Of a stretch of DNA of 64,000 nucleotides, positions 1 to 7,764 are shown piece by piece; the first letter of the stretch is position 1, and every line of letters begins with the position of its first letter. Source of the stretch: Candidatus Dadabacteria bacterium (GTDB lineage Bacteria > Desulfobacterota_D > UBA1144 > Nemesobacterales > Nemesobacteraceae); the NCBI GenBank assembly GCA_009840385.1, contig VXNX01000013.1, positions 262,222-326,221 on the forward strand, read 5' to 3'. Both the position numbers and the translations under genes were made by a program. Under the pieces are notes generated by a model that worked only from the letters and a program-made list of their open reading frames with translations, was not told the origin of the DNA and did not search any database.

Positions 1-440
1 AAGAGAGATGGTTCTCGATATTGTCATAGCGGAGAATTCGGCTTATTTCCGCAACATAAAGGTCTCCGTCTTGAAACGCAACGCCGTTTGGAGTATTGAG
101 GTTGTCCGCGATTATACGAACGGTTTCGGCATAATTATCACCATCCGTATCGCTAAGGGCGTACACAGTTCTAGATCTAGTGCCGACAAACAATGTGCCC
201 TTGGCGCCAAGTGCAAGCGAACGCGCACCGGGCACCGGGCACCTCATTTGAATAAAACGAAATGGAAAAACCCTCGGGAAGAGATATACGTGAGAGCATG
301 GGATCCGCAGGAATTTCCGAGGGCACAGGCTCGCTGGGAGTTTGAATGCTCCCGTCCGGGGCGGCTTTTTCCCCACAGCCGCAGCCGAACGAGAGGAAAA
401 CGCAAAGACACGGAATTAGCAGCTTGAAAATCCTCGGCAT
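1..440 (-). pseudogene. PQQ-dependent sugar (sorbosone-type) dehydrogenase, frameshifted, partial
   Basis: The N-terminal part of a secreted lipoprotein-like protein starts at the ATG at 440, six bases after an AGAGG ribosome site. A hydrophobic signal segment ends at a Cys-rich FGCGCGEK, then a linker leads to LPEGFSISFYSNEVPGAR, typical of the first blade of the glucose/sorbosone dehydrogenase beta-propeller. That frame stops at 177. After the tandem 7-mer at 222-242 (CGGGCAC twice plus CGCGCAC), the sister frame continues open to the window edge with SLALGAKGTLFVGTRS and NLNTPNGVAFQDGDLYVAE, both characteristic of the same family. Removing one 7-mer restores a single frame, so one extra copy breaks the gene. 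The C-terminal part lies outside the window. It may be a pseudogene, a contingency locus or a sequencing error. Confidence 0.8.
222..242. repeat. 7-bp tandem repeat causing the frameshift
   Basis: Plus strand CGCGCAC, CGGGCAC, CGGGCAC: two exact units and one with a single difference. An extra 7-bp unit shifts the reading frame by one. The reading frames before and after the repeat both encode recognisable dehydrogenase sequence. Confidence 0.85.
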
Positions 441-597
441 AATAACCTCTCTGAAATAAAAACACTCGCAAACCCGCTGAATGTCAACATATTCGCATGC
501 AAACAGAGTAGGACCGAAAATTCTTCCTTGGCACACCGTTCACTAAATTGAGCACTTGGGTAAAGTTATTATCCATCTCATTGAAGAGGTTCGATTT

Positions 598-1617
598 ATG
601 TCTTCTCTAATCCTGGGTATTGAAACATCATGCGATGAAACTTCCGCGGCAGTGATAAGAGACGGAAAACATATGCTCTCAAACGTGATTTCCTCGCAGA
701 TTGACGTTCATAACGCCTTCGGCGGAGTCGTTCCGGAGATAGCGTCGCGCATGCACACCGAAATAATCCTCCAGGTAATAAATCAGGCTCTCGAGAACGC
801 CGAGACTTCCGCCGGGGAAGTAGACGCCGTAGCGGTAACCCAAGGACCAGGACTCATAGGCTCTCTCATGGTCGGAATCTCAACGGCCAAGGCGCTTGCG
901 TTCTCGCACGGAAAACCTCTTGTCGGGATAAACCATCTGGAAGCACATATAGCCGTGGCGCACCTTGAGAACGAAATTGATTTTCCCTTTGTCGCACTCA
1001 TAGTTTCCGGAGGGCACACGAACCTTTACATGGTAAGGGGGTTTCTTGACTTCGAACTGCTCGGAAGCACGAGGGACGACGCCGCAGGAGAGGCTTTTGA
1101 CAAGGGGGCAAAGGCACTCGGGCTCGGATACCCGGGAGGAGTTGAAATAGACAAACTCTCAAAAAACGGCAATCCCGACGCGATCAGTTTTCCAAGACCG
1201 TTTAACAATGAATCCCATGATTTTAGTTTCAGCGGGCTTAAAACGGCTCTTCTTAACCACATAAAGAAAAACCCGGTTAAAAGCGAAGAGAACCTCTGCG
1301 ACGTATGCGCCGGGTTTCAGGAAGCCATAGTGGAAACCCTTATTGACAAGACGCTTAATGCCACAAGGAAAAACGGAGTTGAAAGCGTCGTTTTAGCAGG
1401 AGGGGTAGCCTGCAACTCAAGGCTAAGAAAGCTAAGCGAAGAGAGAATAAGAAGCGAAGGAATAAATGTTTTTATCCCCTCGCCCGCTCTTTGTACCGAT
1501 AACGCAGCCATGATAGCCACGCTCGGTTACCACATGTACACGGATAACAGGGTGTCCGCACTTGATATATCTCCTTATTCAACCGCCAGACGAAACCAAA
1601 GAAATCACGTTTCGTAG
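598..1617 (+). CDS. tsaD: tRNA N6-adenosine threonylcarbamoyltransferase TsaD
   Basis: TsaD transfers the threonylcarbamoyl group to A37 of ANN-decoding tRNAs in the cytoplasm, working with TsaB and TsaE (family knowledge). The 339-residue protein has the ASKHA-fold start ILGIETSCDETSAA, the metal-binding HxxxH in INHLEAHIAV, the loop VSGGHTNL, DDAAGEAFDKGAKALGLGYPG, and AGGVACNSRLR near the C-terminus, all family hallmarks. An ATG at 598 behind GAAGAGGT is preferred over an in-frame start at 556, which would add 14 residues unlike TsaD. The last 13 bases overlap the convergent Dabb-domain gene. Part of its 3' end was copied downstream (see the duplication entry). Confidence 0.96.
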   Translation: MSSLILGIETSCDETSAAVIRDGKHMLSNVISSQIDVHNAFGGVVPEIASRMHTEIILQVINQALENAETSAGEVDAVAVTQGPGLIGSLMVGISTAKALAFSHGKPLVGINHLEAHIAVAHLENEIDFPFVALIVSGGHTNLYMVRGFLDFELLGSTRDDAAGEAFDKGAKALGLGYPGGVEIDKLSKNGNPDAISFPRPFNNESHDFSFSGLKTALLNHIKKNPVKSEENLCDVCAGFQEAIVETLIDKTLNATRKNGVESVVLAGGVACNSRLRKLSEERIRSEGINVFIPSPALCTDNAAMIATLGYHMYTDNRVSALDISPYSTARRNQRNHVS

Positions 1618-1907
1618 TCTACAACAACCGCATCCGTCCTTATCTGCCGGATGAATTCCGCAACTTTCAGGTGCTCGGGGTGCTTCTGGTAGATTTCAAG
1701 ATCTTCCTTCGATTCAAACTCGGAATAAAGAGCAACATCAAATGAGGTGGGAAGTTCATTAGAATTCCTGCCGATCTCCATGTCCTTTATCTCAGGAATC
1801 ACGCTTTTGAGACTTTCAAGATCCTGCTTGATCTTGTCCATGAGCTCATCCTTGCTCATCCCTTCGTGCGAATCCTTGAGTTTCCACATCACTATATGCT
1901 TTATCAC
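1605..1907 (-). CDS. Dabb (stress-responsive alpha/beta barrel) domain protein, copy 1
   Basis: This 100-residue cytoplasmic protein opens with MIKHIVMWKLKD, has a central MSKDELM helix and ends with FDVALYSEFESKEDLEIYQKHPEH, the layout of the dimeric ferredoxin-like Dabb family (PF07876). Members range from stress-induced plant proteins to small bacterial enzymes or ligand binders, so the specific function is unknown. It is 67 percent identical by hand count to the neighbouring copy upstream on the same strand. Its 3' end overlaps tsaD tail to tail by 13 bases. The family call is secure and the role is not. Confidence 0.85.
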   Translation of the reverse strand: MIKHIVMWKLKDSHEGMSKDELMDKIKQDLESLKSVIPEIKDMEIGRNSNELPTSFDVALYSEFESKEDLEIYQKHPEHLKVAEFIRQIRTDAVVVDYET

Positions 1908-2064
1908 TTGAGTCTCCTTGGAGAAAGTGTCCGTAGCTTACCTAAGCAGTGTAAATTATTTTTCATAAAATTGCGAAAACTTTTTCATTGCCGATAAAAG
2001 CGGGTAACAGGGTGTCCGCACTTGATATATACCCTTATTCAACCGCAAGGCGGAAGCAAAGAAA

Positions 2065-2367
2065 TCACGTTTCGTACTCGACAAGAGCCACGTCCGTTCT
2101 TATCTGCCGGATGAACTTCCCGACCTCCAAGTGCTTGGGATGCTTCAGGAAAACTTCGTAATCTTCCTTCGAGTCGAACTCAGAATAGAGAGCTACATCG
2201 TACGTGACGGGAAGTTCGCTAAAACTTTTGCCAAGCTCCATGGTCTTTATCTCCGGAACGGCGCTTTTCAGTCCCTCTAATTCCTGTTCGAACTTGGCAA
2301 TAAGCTCATCCTTGCTCATTCCTTCGTGCAAATCCTTCAGCTTCCACATCACCATACGTTTTATCAC
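2065..2367 (-). CDS. Dabb (stress-responsive alpha/beta barrel) domain protein, copy 2
   Basis: This is a 100-residue paralogue of the gene at 1605-1907, starting MIKRMVMWKLKDLHEG and ending IRQIRTDVALVEYET. The ends (IRQIRTD, VALYSEF, KHP-HL) are conserved between copies, while surface positions such as D/A, Q/L and N/S differ. Both copies appear to be under selection, because neither has a stop or indel. The 3' end overlaps the relic tsaD tail just as copy 1 overlaps the true tsaD. The leader CACTTGAGTCTCCTTGGA is shared with copy 1, so both probably use similar expression signals. The function is not known. Confidence 0.85.
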   Translation of the reverse strand: MIKRMVMWKLKDLHEGMSKDELIAKFEQELEGLKSAVPEIKTMELGKSFSELPVTYDVALYSEFDSKEDYEVFLKHPKHLEVGKFIRQIRTDVALVEYET

Positions 2368-2522
2368 TTGAGTCTCCTTGGAAAAAGTTTCTGTAGTTTT
2401 TTCAAACAGCGTAAATTATTTTCAGCGGAATTGCGAAAAAGCCCTTGATCATATCCAGACATATACCCCGCTTCCGGTGACAAAGTATATTCTGTAGATA
2501 AAAAAGGTATGATTTATTTTTT

Positions 2523-5252
2523 ATGTGGGAAAAAAAAGAGATATTCAGCGAACTTCCGTTTGTTTCGAATTTCGAGAAAGACAAAACTGATTTCCTGCTT
2601 AAGATAGGCGAACTGATAGAAGTGCCGGAACGCTACGTTCTCACCAAGCAATTCGAACCGAGCCATTCCTTCTACTTTCTGGTTGAAGGCCAGGTGAATT
2701 TCTCAATCAGCGTCGAAGATAAAACAGATGAGTTCTCCGTGGGGAAGAGCAGTGAAAAATTCACGCCCATAGGTTGGTCGGGCTTTCGCTCTCCCAAACG
2801 CTACTACACAACTATTACATGCGAGAAGCCCTGCATACTGCTTAAGTGGAGTCACCAGAATCTTGAAAAATTCTTTGACCAGGAACCGCTTCTCGGACGT
2901 GAATTCCTGCTTTTCGTTCTCGGCAAGAGCATAAACCTCCTGACGCATGTCCGAGCAGAGCTTGCAGAATACAACAACCTAAGCTGGGATATTGAGTCGG
3001 GAAAAACAGGCGACTTCTCCCAAGAGGGAAAATACATATCCGTGCCCAGCCCGCTTGCGCTTCTGAGGCAATCCCCTTTTTTCGAGATTTTCCCCGACAA
3101 GACACTTCGCCATCTGGCAAAAGCGGTCCAGAAAAAATATTATCTGAACAACGAGCCCATATTCGCTCAGGGGGATATCTCAAAGGGGATAGACATACTG
3201 GCTTACGGAAAGGCGGCACTGTGCTTCTCGCCCGACAGCTCGCAGGGTGGAATCGAGGAATCGGTCGCACTTCACCTGATTAACCTTCCCGGATATCTGG
3301 TCGGCTGGATGGGGGCCGCCCCGGCAGGGTCAAACGACGTTACCGCCGTTGCGAGCAGGAATTCAGTTATCTACCACATAAGCGCACGCAATCTTCATAA
3401 AATCCTGAATCAGGACCCATACTCGGCCCTGGCTCTGGCCAGAAGACTCCTGTGGCTTATATCGATTCGGCTTCGAAACGCCCGCGCGGGACTCATATCG
3501 CAGAGATATGAACGCGAAATACTGGCCATAAGCAATCTTATCGAGCAAAACTCCATGCAGTTAAGCGTGAATTCTCCCATCCATAAACTTCCTCATCTGC
3601 TGAATAACCCGCTGACGCTCGATGACGCCTTCCGGCTTCTGTTCAGACTGGAAAAAGAAGGAAGCAGCCTTGAGAGGGAAATGTCCCGTCTCAGCCTTGA
3701 TATTCTCGGAAAAATCTACAAGGAGTACAACTTTTTCGAGGGCCTGAAAAACGTTTATCAGTCCGTGACTGCCGCGCCAAAGTCGCTTTCTCCAAGCGAA
3801 ATAAGAACAATGGCGGCCAAGCAATTCGCAGGTGTATTCAAAAACACCCCTTACGTAATCGAAGGCTGGGAGAACCTGCCCGACCAACCGGGGCACATCT
3901 TCATATACAATCACCTACTGAACCACCCCTACAACACCCTTCCCAACCATTTCCAGATCACGCTCGATTCCCACTTCATAAGCTCAATGGTTCTCTACGC
4001 AAAGTACGGCGAGGCCGGGATCCGCGTCGTGCGCGTCCCAAGAGCCGAGGAATACGGACACGAATACTACTACGAAAGACTCGGGCATATAAACGTCTAC
4101 ACCGACGAATCCGACACCGCGAACCAGACCCCCGAGCGTAGAAAAGCATGGAGGAAAAAATTCTACGATACCGCCAGGGAATACATCGCGAAAGGATTTA
4201 ACATAGTTATAAGTCCCGAAGGAACCAGCATGACAACCGAGGAATCGCCCGGGCCGTTCAAGCTGGGCGCCTTTCTCCTGGCAGCGTCAATTGAACCTGA
4301 ACCTTATATCGTTCCCATAGCGGTTGCGAACTTCGACAAGAGAATAAACCAGAACGTGTTTTCCCTAGCAATAAAAAAGCCCTTCAAGACATCCGATTAC
4401 GTCAAAAATCCCGAGGATAACAAAGACAAGCTTTTTGAATTCGTCAAGGAATACGGAAACCTGTACAGGACTTACGTGGAAGAGGCGGCGGGGCTCGCAA
4501 GGCGAGCGGAATCCACCAAGATCAACTTAAAAACTTTTGAGCAGGTCGAAAAAGAATCCCTCGTAATCGACAAAAACCTGTTTGAGCAAGACGTAAGGAT
4601 TCTTGAAAGACGTCATGTCGGAAAGAAAAATGACGCTACGGTTTTTTACGGCAGTTCAAGCTTCCGCCTCTGGAGAGGCATGGCAAGGGATTTTCCCGAA
4701 TACAATGTTTCAAACCTGGGTTTCGGCGGCGCCAGGATTGCCTACTGCCTGCACTATTTCGAACGCCTTATAAAACCGAATGACGTTAAATCCCTAATTT
4801 TCTATGCGGGCGACAATGATATAGGAGACGGCTGTCTGCCAAGACAAATACTGAATTTCTTCGTGGATTTTTACTACCGCTTCAGAGAATCCTATCCCCA
4901 CACGAAATTCACGTTTGTTTCCATAAAACCAAGTCCCGTAAGGTTCCCTTTTCTCGACAGAATCGAAGCGTCAAACGATCTCATAAGGCAGTTTCTGTCA
5001 AGAGAACCCAACGCTTTTTACCTAAACGTCTACGATTACATGCTAAATGAGAACGGAGACGTAAAAGAGGAACTGTTCACAGAAGACAGCCTCCATATGA
5101 ACAGAAAGGGATACGCGTTATGGAGAGAGCTGTTTTTGGCGAACGAAAAAGAAATTTTTTACGATCCAAGACCCGAAGAATCCGAAAAACTCAAGGTTCT
5201 CCCAAAAACGGGAAACCATACCAGGGTATCGACTGACCTCGGTCTAAAATAG
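2523..5252 (+). CDS. Four-domain protein: two cNMP-binding-like domains + PlsC-type acyltransferase + SGNH hydrolase
   Basis: The protein has 909 residues. Residues about 20-130 and 180-310 look like two cyclic-nucleotide-binding jelly rolls (FYFLVEGQVNFSISV; FAQGDISKGIDILAYGKAAL), but neither has a clear phosphate-binding cassette. Residues about 440-620 resemble glycerolipid acyltransferases: the EGT block appears as VISPEGTSM near 565, but the usual HxxxxD is degenerate (YNHLLNHPYN near 462). Residues about 700-890 form an SGNH/GDSL hydrolase with FYGSSSF (block I, near 710), NLGFGGA (II), YAGDND (III, near 763) and DSLHMN (V, near 856). No signal peptide is seen. The ATG at 2523 lacks a well-spaced ribosome site, so the start is uncertain. 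The likely role is signal-responsive acyl transfer or hydrolysis on lipids (inference). Confidence 0.75.
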   Translation: MWEKKEIFSELPFVSNFEKDKTDFLLKIGELIEVPERYVLTKQFEPSHSFYFLVEGQVNFSISVEDKTDEFSVGKSSEKFTPIGWSGFRSPKRYYTTITCEKPCILLKWSHQNLEKFFDQEPLLGREFLLFVLGKSINLLTHVRAELAEYNNLSWDIESGKTGDFSQEGKYISVPSPLALLRQSPFFEIFPDKTLRHLAKAVQKKYYLNNEPIFAQGDISKGIDILAYGKAALCFSPDSSQGGIEESVALHLINLPGYLVGWMGAAPAGSNDVTAVASRNSVIYHISARNLHKILNQDPYSALALARRLLWLISIRLRNARAGLISQRYEREILAISNLIEQNSMQLSVNSPIHKLPHLLNNPLTLDDAFRLLFRLEKEGSSLEREMSRLSLDILGKIYKEYNFFEGLKNVYQSVTAAPKSLSPSEIRTMAAKQFAGVFKNTPYVIEGWENLPDQPGHIFIYNHLLNHPYNTLPNHFQITLDSHFISSMVLYAKYGEAGIRVVRVPRAEEYGHEYYYERLGHINVYTDESDTANQTPERRKAWRKKFYDTAREYIAKGFNIVISPEGTSMTTEESPGPFKLGAFLLAASIEPEPYIVPIAVANFDKRINQNVFSLAIKKPFKTSDYVKNPEDNKDKLFEFVKEYGNLYRTYVEEAAGLARRAESTKINLKTFEQVEKESLVIDKNLFEQDVRILERRHVGKKNDATVFYGSSSFRLWRGMARDFPEYNVSNLGFGGARIAYCLHYFERLIKPNDVKSLIFYAGDNDIGDGCLPRQILNFFVDFYYRFRESYPHTKFTFVSIKPSPVRFPFLDRIEASNDLIRQFLSREPNAFYLNVYDYMLNENGDVKEELFTEDSLHMNRKGYALWRELFLANEKEIFYDPRPEESEKLKVLPKTGNHTRVSTDLGLK

Positions 5253-5256
5253 CCGG

Positions 5257-5649
5257 TCACTGCCGACCGCGCTCCCTCCCAGAAGCGGGAATCAAAAGCC
5301 ACATCTTTCTTCGGGAACGTCGCCCCCAGCTTGGAGAAAGTAAAACGTAATTGCCCTCAAGCAACGGAGAGTCATCGAGGTAAAAAGAAAGTTTAGCGGA
5401 ACCTTCGTGGCGCGAAACGTACCTTCCAGAAACGGAAAAATCGGCTTTCGCCGAGCAACATTGCCCGCGTAAAAAAACCCAAAGGTCGTTTTCTTCAAAC
5501 TCAATCCCTATAGCCTTCTGCCTTTTATCCATCCATCCAGCGTTTGGAAAAACCCAGTGGCGACGGCCCTCTGAAAGTTCAAGGGAAAGAACAAAGCAGG
5601 TGGTTTCCGAGACGATTTTCCTAACAGAGTATCTGAGAGTTAAGTTCAT
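5257..5649 (-). CDS. Degenerate LigD 3'-phosphoesterase-like protein
   Basis: The protein has 130 residues. LSLELSEGRRHWVFPNAG followed by KAIGIEFEEND, and the end LSFYLDDSPLLEGNYVLL...MWLLIPA, follow the pattern of the phosphoesterase domain of bacterial LigD. In that domain a conserved KHDARRLHYDFRLEL-like block precedes WAVPKG, and the domain ends in WLLIK (remembered family pattern). Aligned that way, the catalytic QKH and HYD positions are Ile, Cys and Val here, so the metal-dependent nuclease centre appears lost. It starts 29 bases inside the end of coaX on the same strand and is probably co-translated. No ligase or Ku gene is nearby. A non-catalytic or repurposed role is possible. Confidence 0.5.
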   Translation of the reverse strand: MNLTLRYSVRKIVSETTCFVLSLELSEGRRHWVFPNAGWMDKRQKAIGIEFEENDLWVFLRGQCCSAKADFSVSGRYVSRHEGSAKLSFYLDDSPLLEGNYVLLSPSWGRRSRRKMWLLIPASGRERGRQ

Positions 5650-6397
5650 AGAGCAGTCTCAGGCCATGGAGAGCAAGGTCATTGTCGACCCGGTTCGCGC
5701 AGGTGCATTCCTCAGAGATCGCTTCGGCAAACCCCCCGGTCATTACGATTTCAGGAGAGGATTTCATCTCCTCCTTGAGCTTTGCGCAGAGCCCGTCAAT
5801 CATTGAGGCGTAACCGTAAAACAGCCCCGACTGTATGCACTCGACTGTGTCTTTGCCGATCACCTGTTCGGGTTTTTCGGGATCAACCTTCGGAAGCTTG
5901 GACGTCCCGTGGTAAAGCGCTACTGTAGATAGCTCGATCCCCGGGACTATCACTCCGCCCAGATATTCCCCTTTTTCCGAAACGCAGTCAAAAGTTGTAG
6001 CCGTGCCGAGATCAACCACTATCACGCTTCCGCCGAAACGGTGGTAAGCCGCAACAGCGTTTGCTATCCTGTCGGCTCCGAGCTCCTCGGGATTGTAAAT
6101 CCGGATCTGCATTCCCGTCCTCGTCTCAGGACCCACGATTATGGGCTGATGACCGAAATATTTCTCCACCAGTTTCGCCATCCCCTCCTGCATCTCGGTA
6201 ACCACACAGGAAAGTATGGCGCCGCTTAACGAAGAGGACGATATGTCGTTATCGTTCATCTTCCCGAAGAAGATAATTCCGTAATCATCGGGACTTTTAG
6301 TTCTGTCGGTATCGATCCTGAAACTGTATACGAGATCCTCTCCGGAAAATATTCCGACCATTATGCTGGTGTTGCCGACATCAATTGCGAGAAGCAT
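5621..6397 (-). CDS. coaX: Type III pantothenate kinase
   Basis: CoaX phosphorylates pantothenate, the first step of coenzyme A synthesis, in the cytoplasm. The 258-residue length fits the family. The ASKHA phosphate-1 motif is LAIDVGNTSIMVGIF at the N-terminus, the pantothenate-binding region contains EELGADRIANAVAAY, and the next hallmark is VVDLGTATTFD followed by YLGGVIVPG. A terminal MTGGFAEAI closes the fold. No strong ribosome site precedes the ATG. The LigD-like gene overlaps its 3' end. Together with coaD at 24.2 kb the window holds two coenzyme A steps. Confidence 0.95.
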   Translation of the reverse strand: MLLAIDVGNTSIMVGIFSGEDLVYSFRIDTDRTKSPDDYGIIFFGKMNDNDISSSSLSGAILSCVVTEMQEGMAKLVEKYFGHQPIIVGPETRTGMQIRIYNPEELGADRIANAVAAYHRFGGSVIVVDLGTATTFDCVSEKGEYLGGVIVPGIELSTVALYHGTSKLPKVDPEKPEQVIGKDTVECIQSGLFYGYASMIDGLCAKLKEEMKSSPEIVMTGGFAEAISEECTCANRVDNDLALHGLRLLYELNSQILC

Positions 6398-6425
6398 GGC
6401 TAATTAAGCCCGGTCATTGTGATCT

Positions 6426-6445
6426 CACCTGTTGATTGACAGGTG
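6426..6445. repeat. Inverted repeat CACCTG-N8-CAGGTG
   Basis: A perfect 6-bp dyad with an 8-bp spacer lies in the 255-bp divergent region between coaX and the lipoprotein gene. It is about 30 bases upstream of the coaX start, so it could be an operator or a leader hairpin. The rest of this gap holds only the promoter-like element near 6612. Confidence 0.4.
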
Positions 6446-6611
6446 CAGGCGTTTCCGGGACAACAAGATATTATTAATCCGATGCGGATAAACTGGTTTC
6501 GAGGGGAGTATAACTTAAAAACCGTGTAAACCGAAGCACTAAACTATGTACACTGACATAAAAACAGACCTTTGATAGGAGTAGATCGTACAAGTATTTC
6601 TATGGGAATTG

Positions 6612-6620
6612 TGCTATAAT
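6612..6620 (+). promoter_or_regulatory. Extended -10 promoter element of the lipoprotein gene
   Basis: TGCTATAAT is a perfect extended -10 (TGnTATAAT), 33 bases before the ATG at 6653 and before the ribosome site GAGGGGG. No good -35 is present, as expected for extended -10 promoters. Confidence 0.55.
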
Positions 6621-6652
6621 CGCAAAATCTTATATTAGAGGGGGTTTTAGTT

Positions 6653-7423
6653 ATGAAGAGGTTTTACAATAATCCCGCGTGGTGCCGTATTCGTGGGTTG
6701 CGTGGTCTCGGAACTCTTGCTTTATCGATTGCGTTTTGTCTTACCGGATTGCTCGCGCTCTCATCTTGCGATCTTGATTTTTGGGATGACGATGATAATG
6801 GAGTGGAGCCGATTGAGATGAGAGGATTCTATACCAGTGTTAATATGGGTGGAGATACGGATTGCGTAACCGAAATTGTCAAAGTTTCTTCGGAAAGAGA
6901 TGATGTGGTTGGGGGTGAACCTAACGTTACGCTTACCGCCAGCAGTAGCGCTTTTGGAGAGGGGTTCTTCCCGCAAATTGGTATAAGGGTCGGCGAAAGT
7001 GATAATAATCCGGCGACTATCGTATCCGCCTATGTGAGTGAAACGGGCGAAACTTTTGACAGGCCCGGAGCATATTTTCTTGCTGCAACAACCGACGATG
7101 CAGTTGTTCAGGGAGAAACGATATATACCGGTTACTGGACGGGCTACGCTTACCGCCCAGGGGGAGAAGGAACACTTAAACCTGTGGTGATTTGTCCCTA
7201 CGTGCTGGTACCAATAGATACATTAGATGTTGAGAGTTGTGGCGGAACAAAAGATCCTGATGATGAAAGTGCGACAACGGCGAATGGAACTGATCCAGAC
7301 ATGGTCCACACGGGGCTGCAAAAGTATCTTACACAGGATAACGGCAACGGACTGGAACTGAGATCATGCTACAATGTTTTTGACAGCGATGGCAGGGTTT
7401 CTCCCGAGCAGCGTATGCCATAA
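6653..7423 (+). CDS. Putative secreted lipoprotein, unknown function
   Basis: The protein has 256 residues. A basic N-terminus and hydrophobic segment (LGTLALSIAFCLTGLLAL) end at the lipobox-like LSSC, followed by an acidic DLDFWDDDDNG, which suits a lipid-anchored exported protein. The mature part is rich in Thr, Gly, Asp and Glu with little Lys, contains several Cys residues (for example DTDCVTEIV, VVICPYV, VESCGG, LRSCYNVF) and is probably beta-rich. No family is recognised. It stands alone between coaX and an epimerase, behind its own extended -10 promoter and followed by a hairpin, so it looks monocistronic. The more T-rich codon use (GAT, GGT, CTT) differs from neighbouring genes. Confidence 0.7.
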   Translation: MKRFYNNPAWCRIRGLRGLGTLALSIAFCLTGLLALSSCDLDFWDDDDNGVEPIEMRGFYTSVNMGGDTDCVTEIVKVSSERDDVVGGEPNVTLTASSSAFGEGFFPQIGIRVGESDNNPATIVSAYVSETGETFDRPGAYFLAATTDDAVVQGETIYTGYWTGYAYRPGGEGTLKPVVICPYVLVPIDTLDVESCGGTKDPDDESATTANGTDPDMVHTGLQKYLTQDNGNGLELRSCYNVFDSDGRVSPEQRMP

Positions 7424-7453
7424 TCGAAATACCGCTGAACAATTAAAAAGATT

Positions 7454-7485
7454 GGAAGGGAGAATCTCGCGATTTCTCCCCTTCC
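7454..7485 (+). terminator. Hairpin after the lipoprotein gene
   Basis: GGAAGGGAGAATC and GATTTCTCCCCTTCC form a long near-perfect stem around CTCGC, 30 bases after the stop codon. There is no U tract on the plus side. An A-rich run upstream would give a U tract for the opposite strand. Confidence 0.5.
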
Positions 7486-7523
7486 ATGCCTCCACATATG
7501 GGTTCGTGTGCACCGGTTTGATA

Positions 7524-7691
7524 GATTCAAGCTGCTGAATCGGTCAACACAGAAACAAGGTCAAGCTTAGTAGAACAACCTTTGGCGGAGCAAAGGGAAG
7601 CGCCGAGTTGTTCCTGATACACCATAGACTGCACAACCCGCGACGGGTTGGGTCATCAGGTTCCTACCAATACCGAGACAACACAATCTCG
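7524..7691. other. Hairpin-rich intergenic segment (four successive inverted repeats)
   Basis: The 340-bp gap between the lipoprotein gene and the epimerase holds no credible ORF but four clean stems. They are GATTCA/TGAATC (7524/7536), GAACAAC/GTTGTTC with inner GGCG/CGCC (7573-7613), CCTGAT/ATCAGG enclosing CAACCCG/CGGGTTG (7613-7660), and CGAGA/TCTCG (7674/7687). Arms are perfect and consecutive, as in a structured RNA or the remnant of one. It does not match the SRP, 6S or tmRNA patterns I know. No promoter clearly reads into it. Confidence 0.45.
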
Positions 7692-7710
7692 TAAAGTGCA
7701 TGCTAGCTTT

Positions 7711-7739
7711 TTGACAAAATCCTAGGGGAAAACTATTAT
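7711..7739 (+). promoter_or_regulatory. Sigma-70 promoter of the epimerase gene
   Basis: TTGACA and TATTAT are separated by exactly 17 bases. The predicted transcription start, near 7746, leaves a leader of about 19 bases before the GTG start at 7765. Confidence 0.75.
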
Positions 7740-7764
7740 TTCACCGCGTCCGGAAGAAGAAAAA

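Larger units (their letters stand above)
1541..2440. repeat. Tandem duplication of about 460 bp (tsaD tail + Dabb gene + leader)
   Basis: Sequence from about 1541 reappears from about 2001 at a constant offset of 460 bases. GGTGTCCGCACTTGATATAT occurs at 1551 and 2011, and GAAATCACGTTTCGTA matches in both. The similarity runs through both Dabb genes and their leaders (CTTGAGTCTCCTTGGA in each). The second copy keeps an open stretch of the tsaD C-terminus (NRVSALDIYPYSTARR) with the stop codon changed from TAG to TAC, which has no start of its own. It is therefore a relic showing that the duplication started inside tsaD. Confidence 0.9.

Noticed and set aside
8-427. Plus-strand ORF of 139 codons at the left edge
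   Set aside because: Lies opposite the dehydrogenase fragment, is rich in Arg and Gly from antisense reading, and has no family features.
7573-7613. SRP RNA (4.5S) candidate in the hairpin region
   Set aside because: The GGAGCAAAGGGAAGC loop superficially resembles the SRP domain IV, but the conserved asymmetric loop and GGAA tetraloop arrangement are missing.
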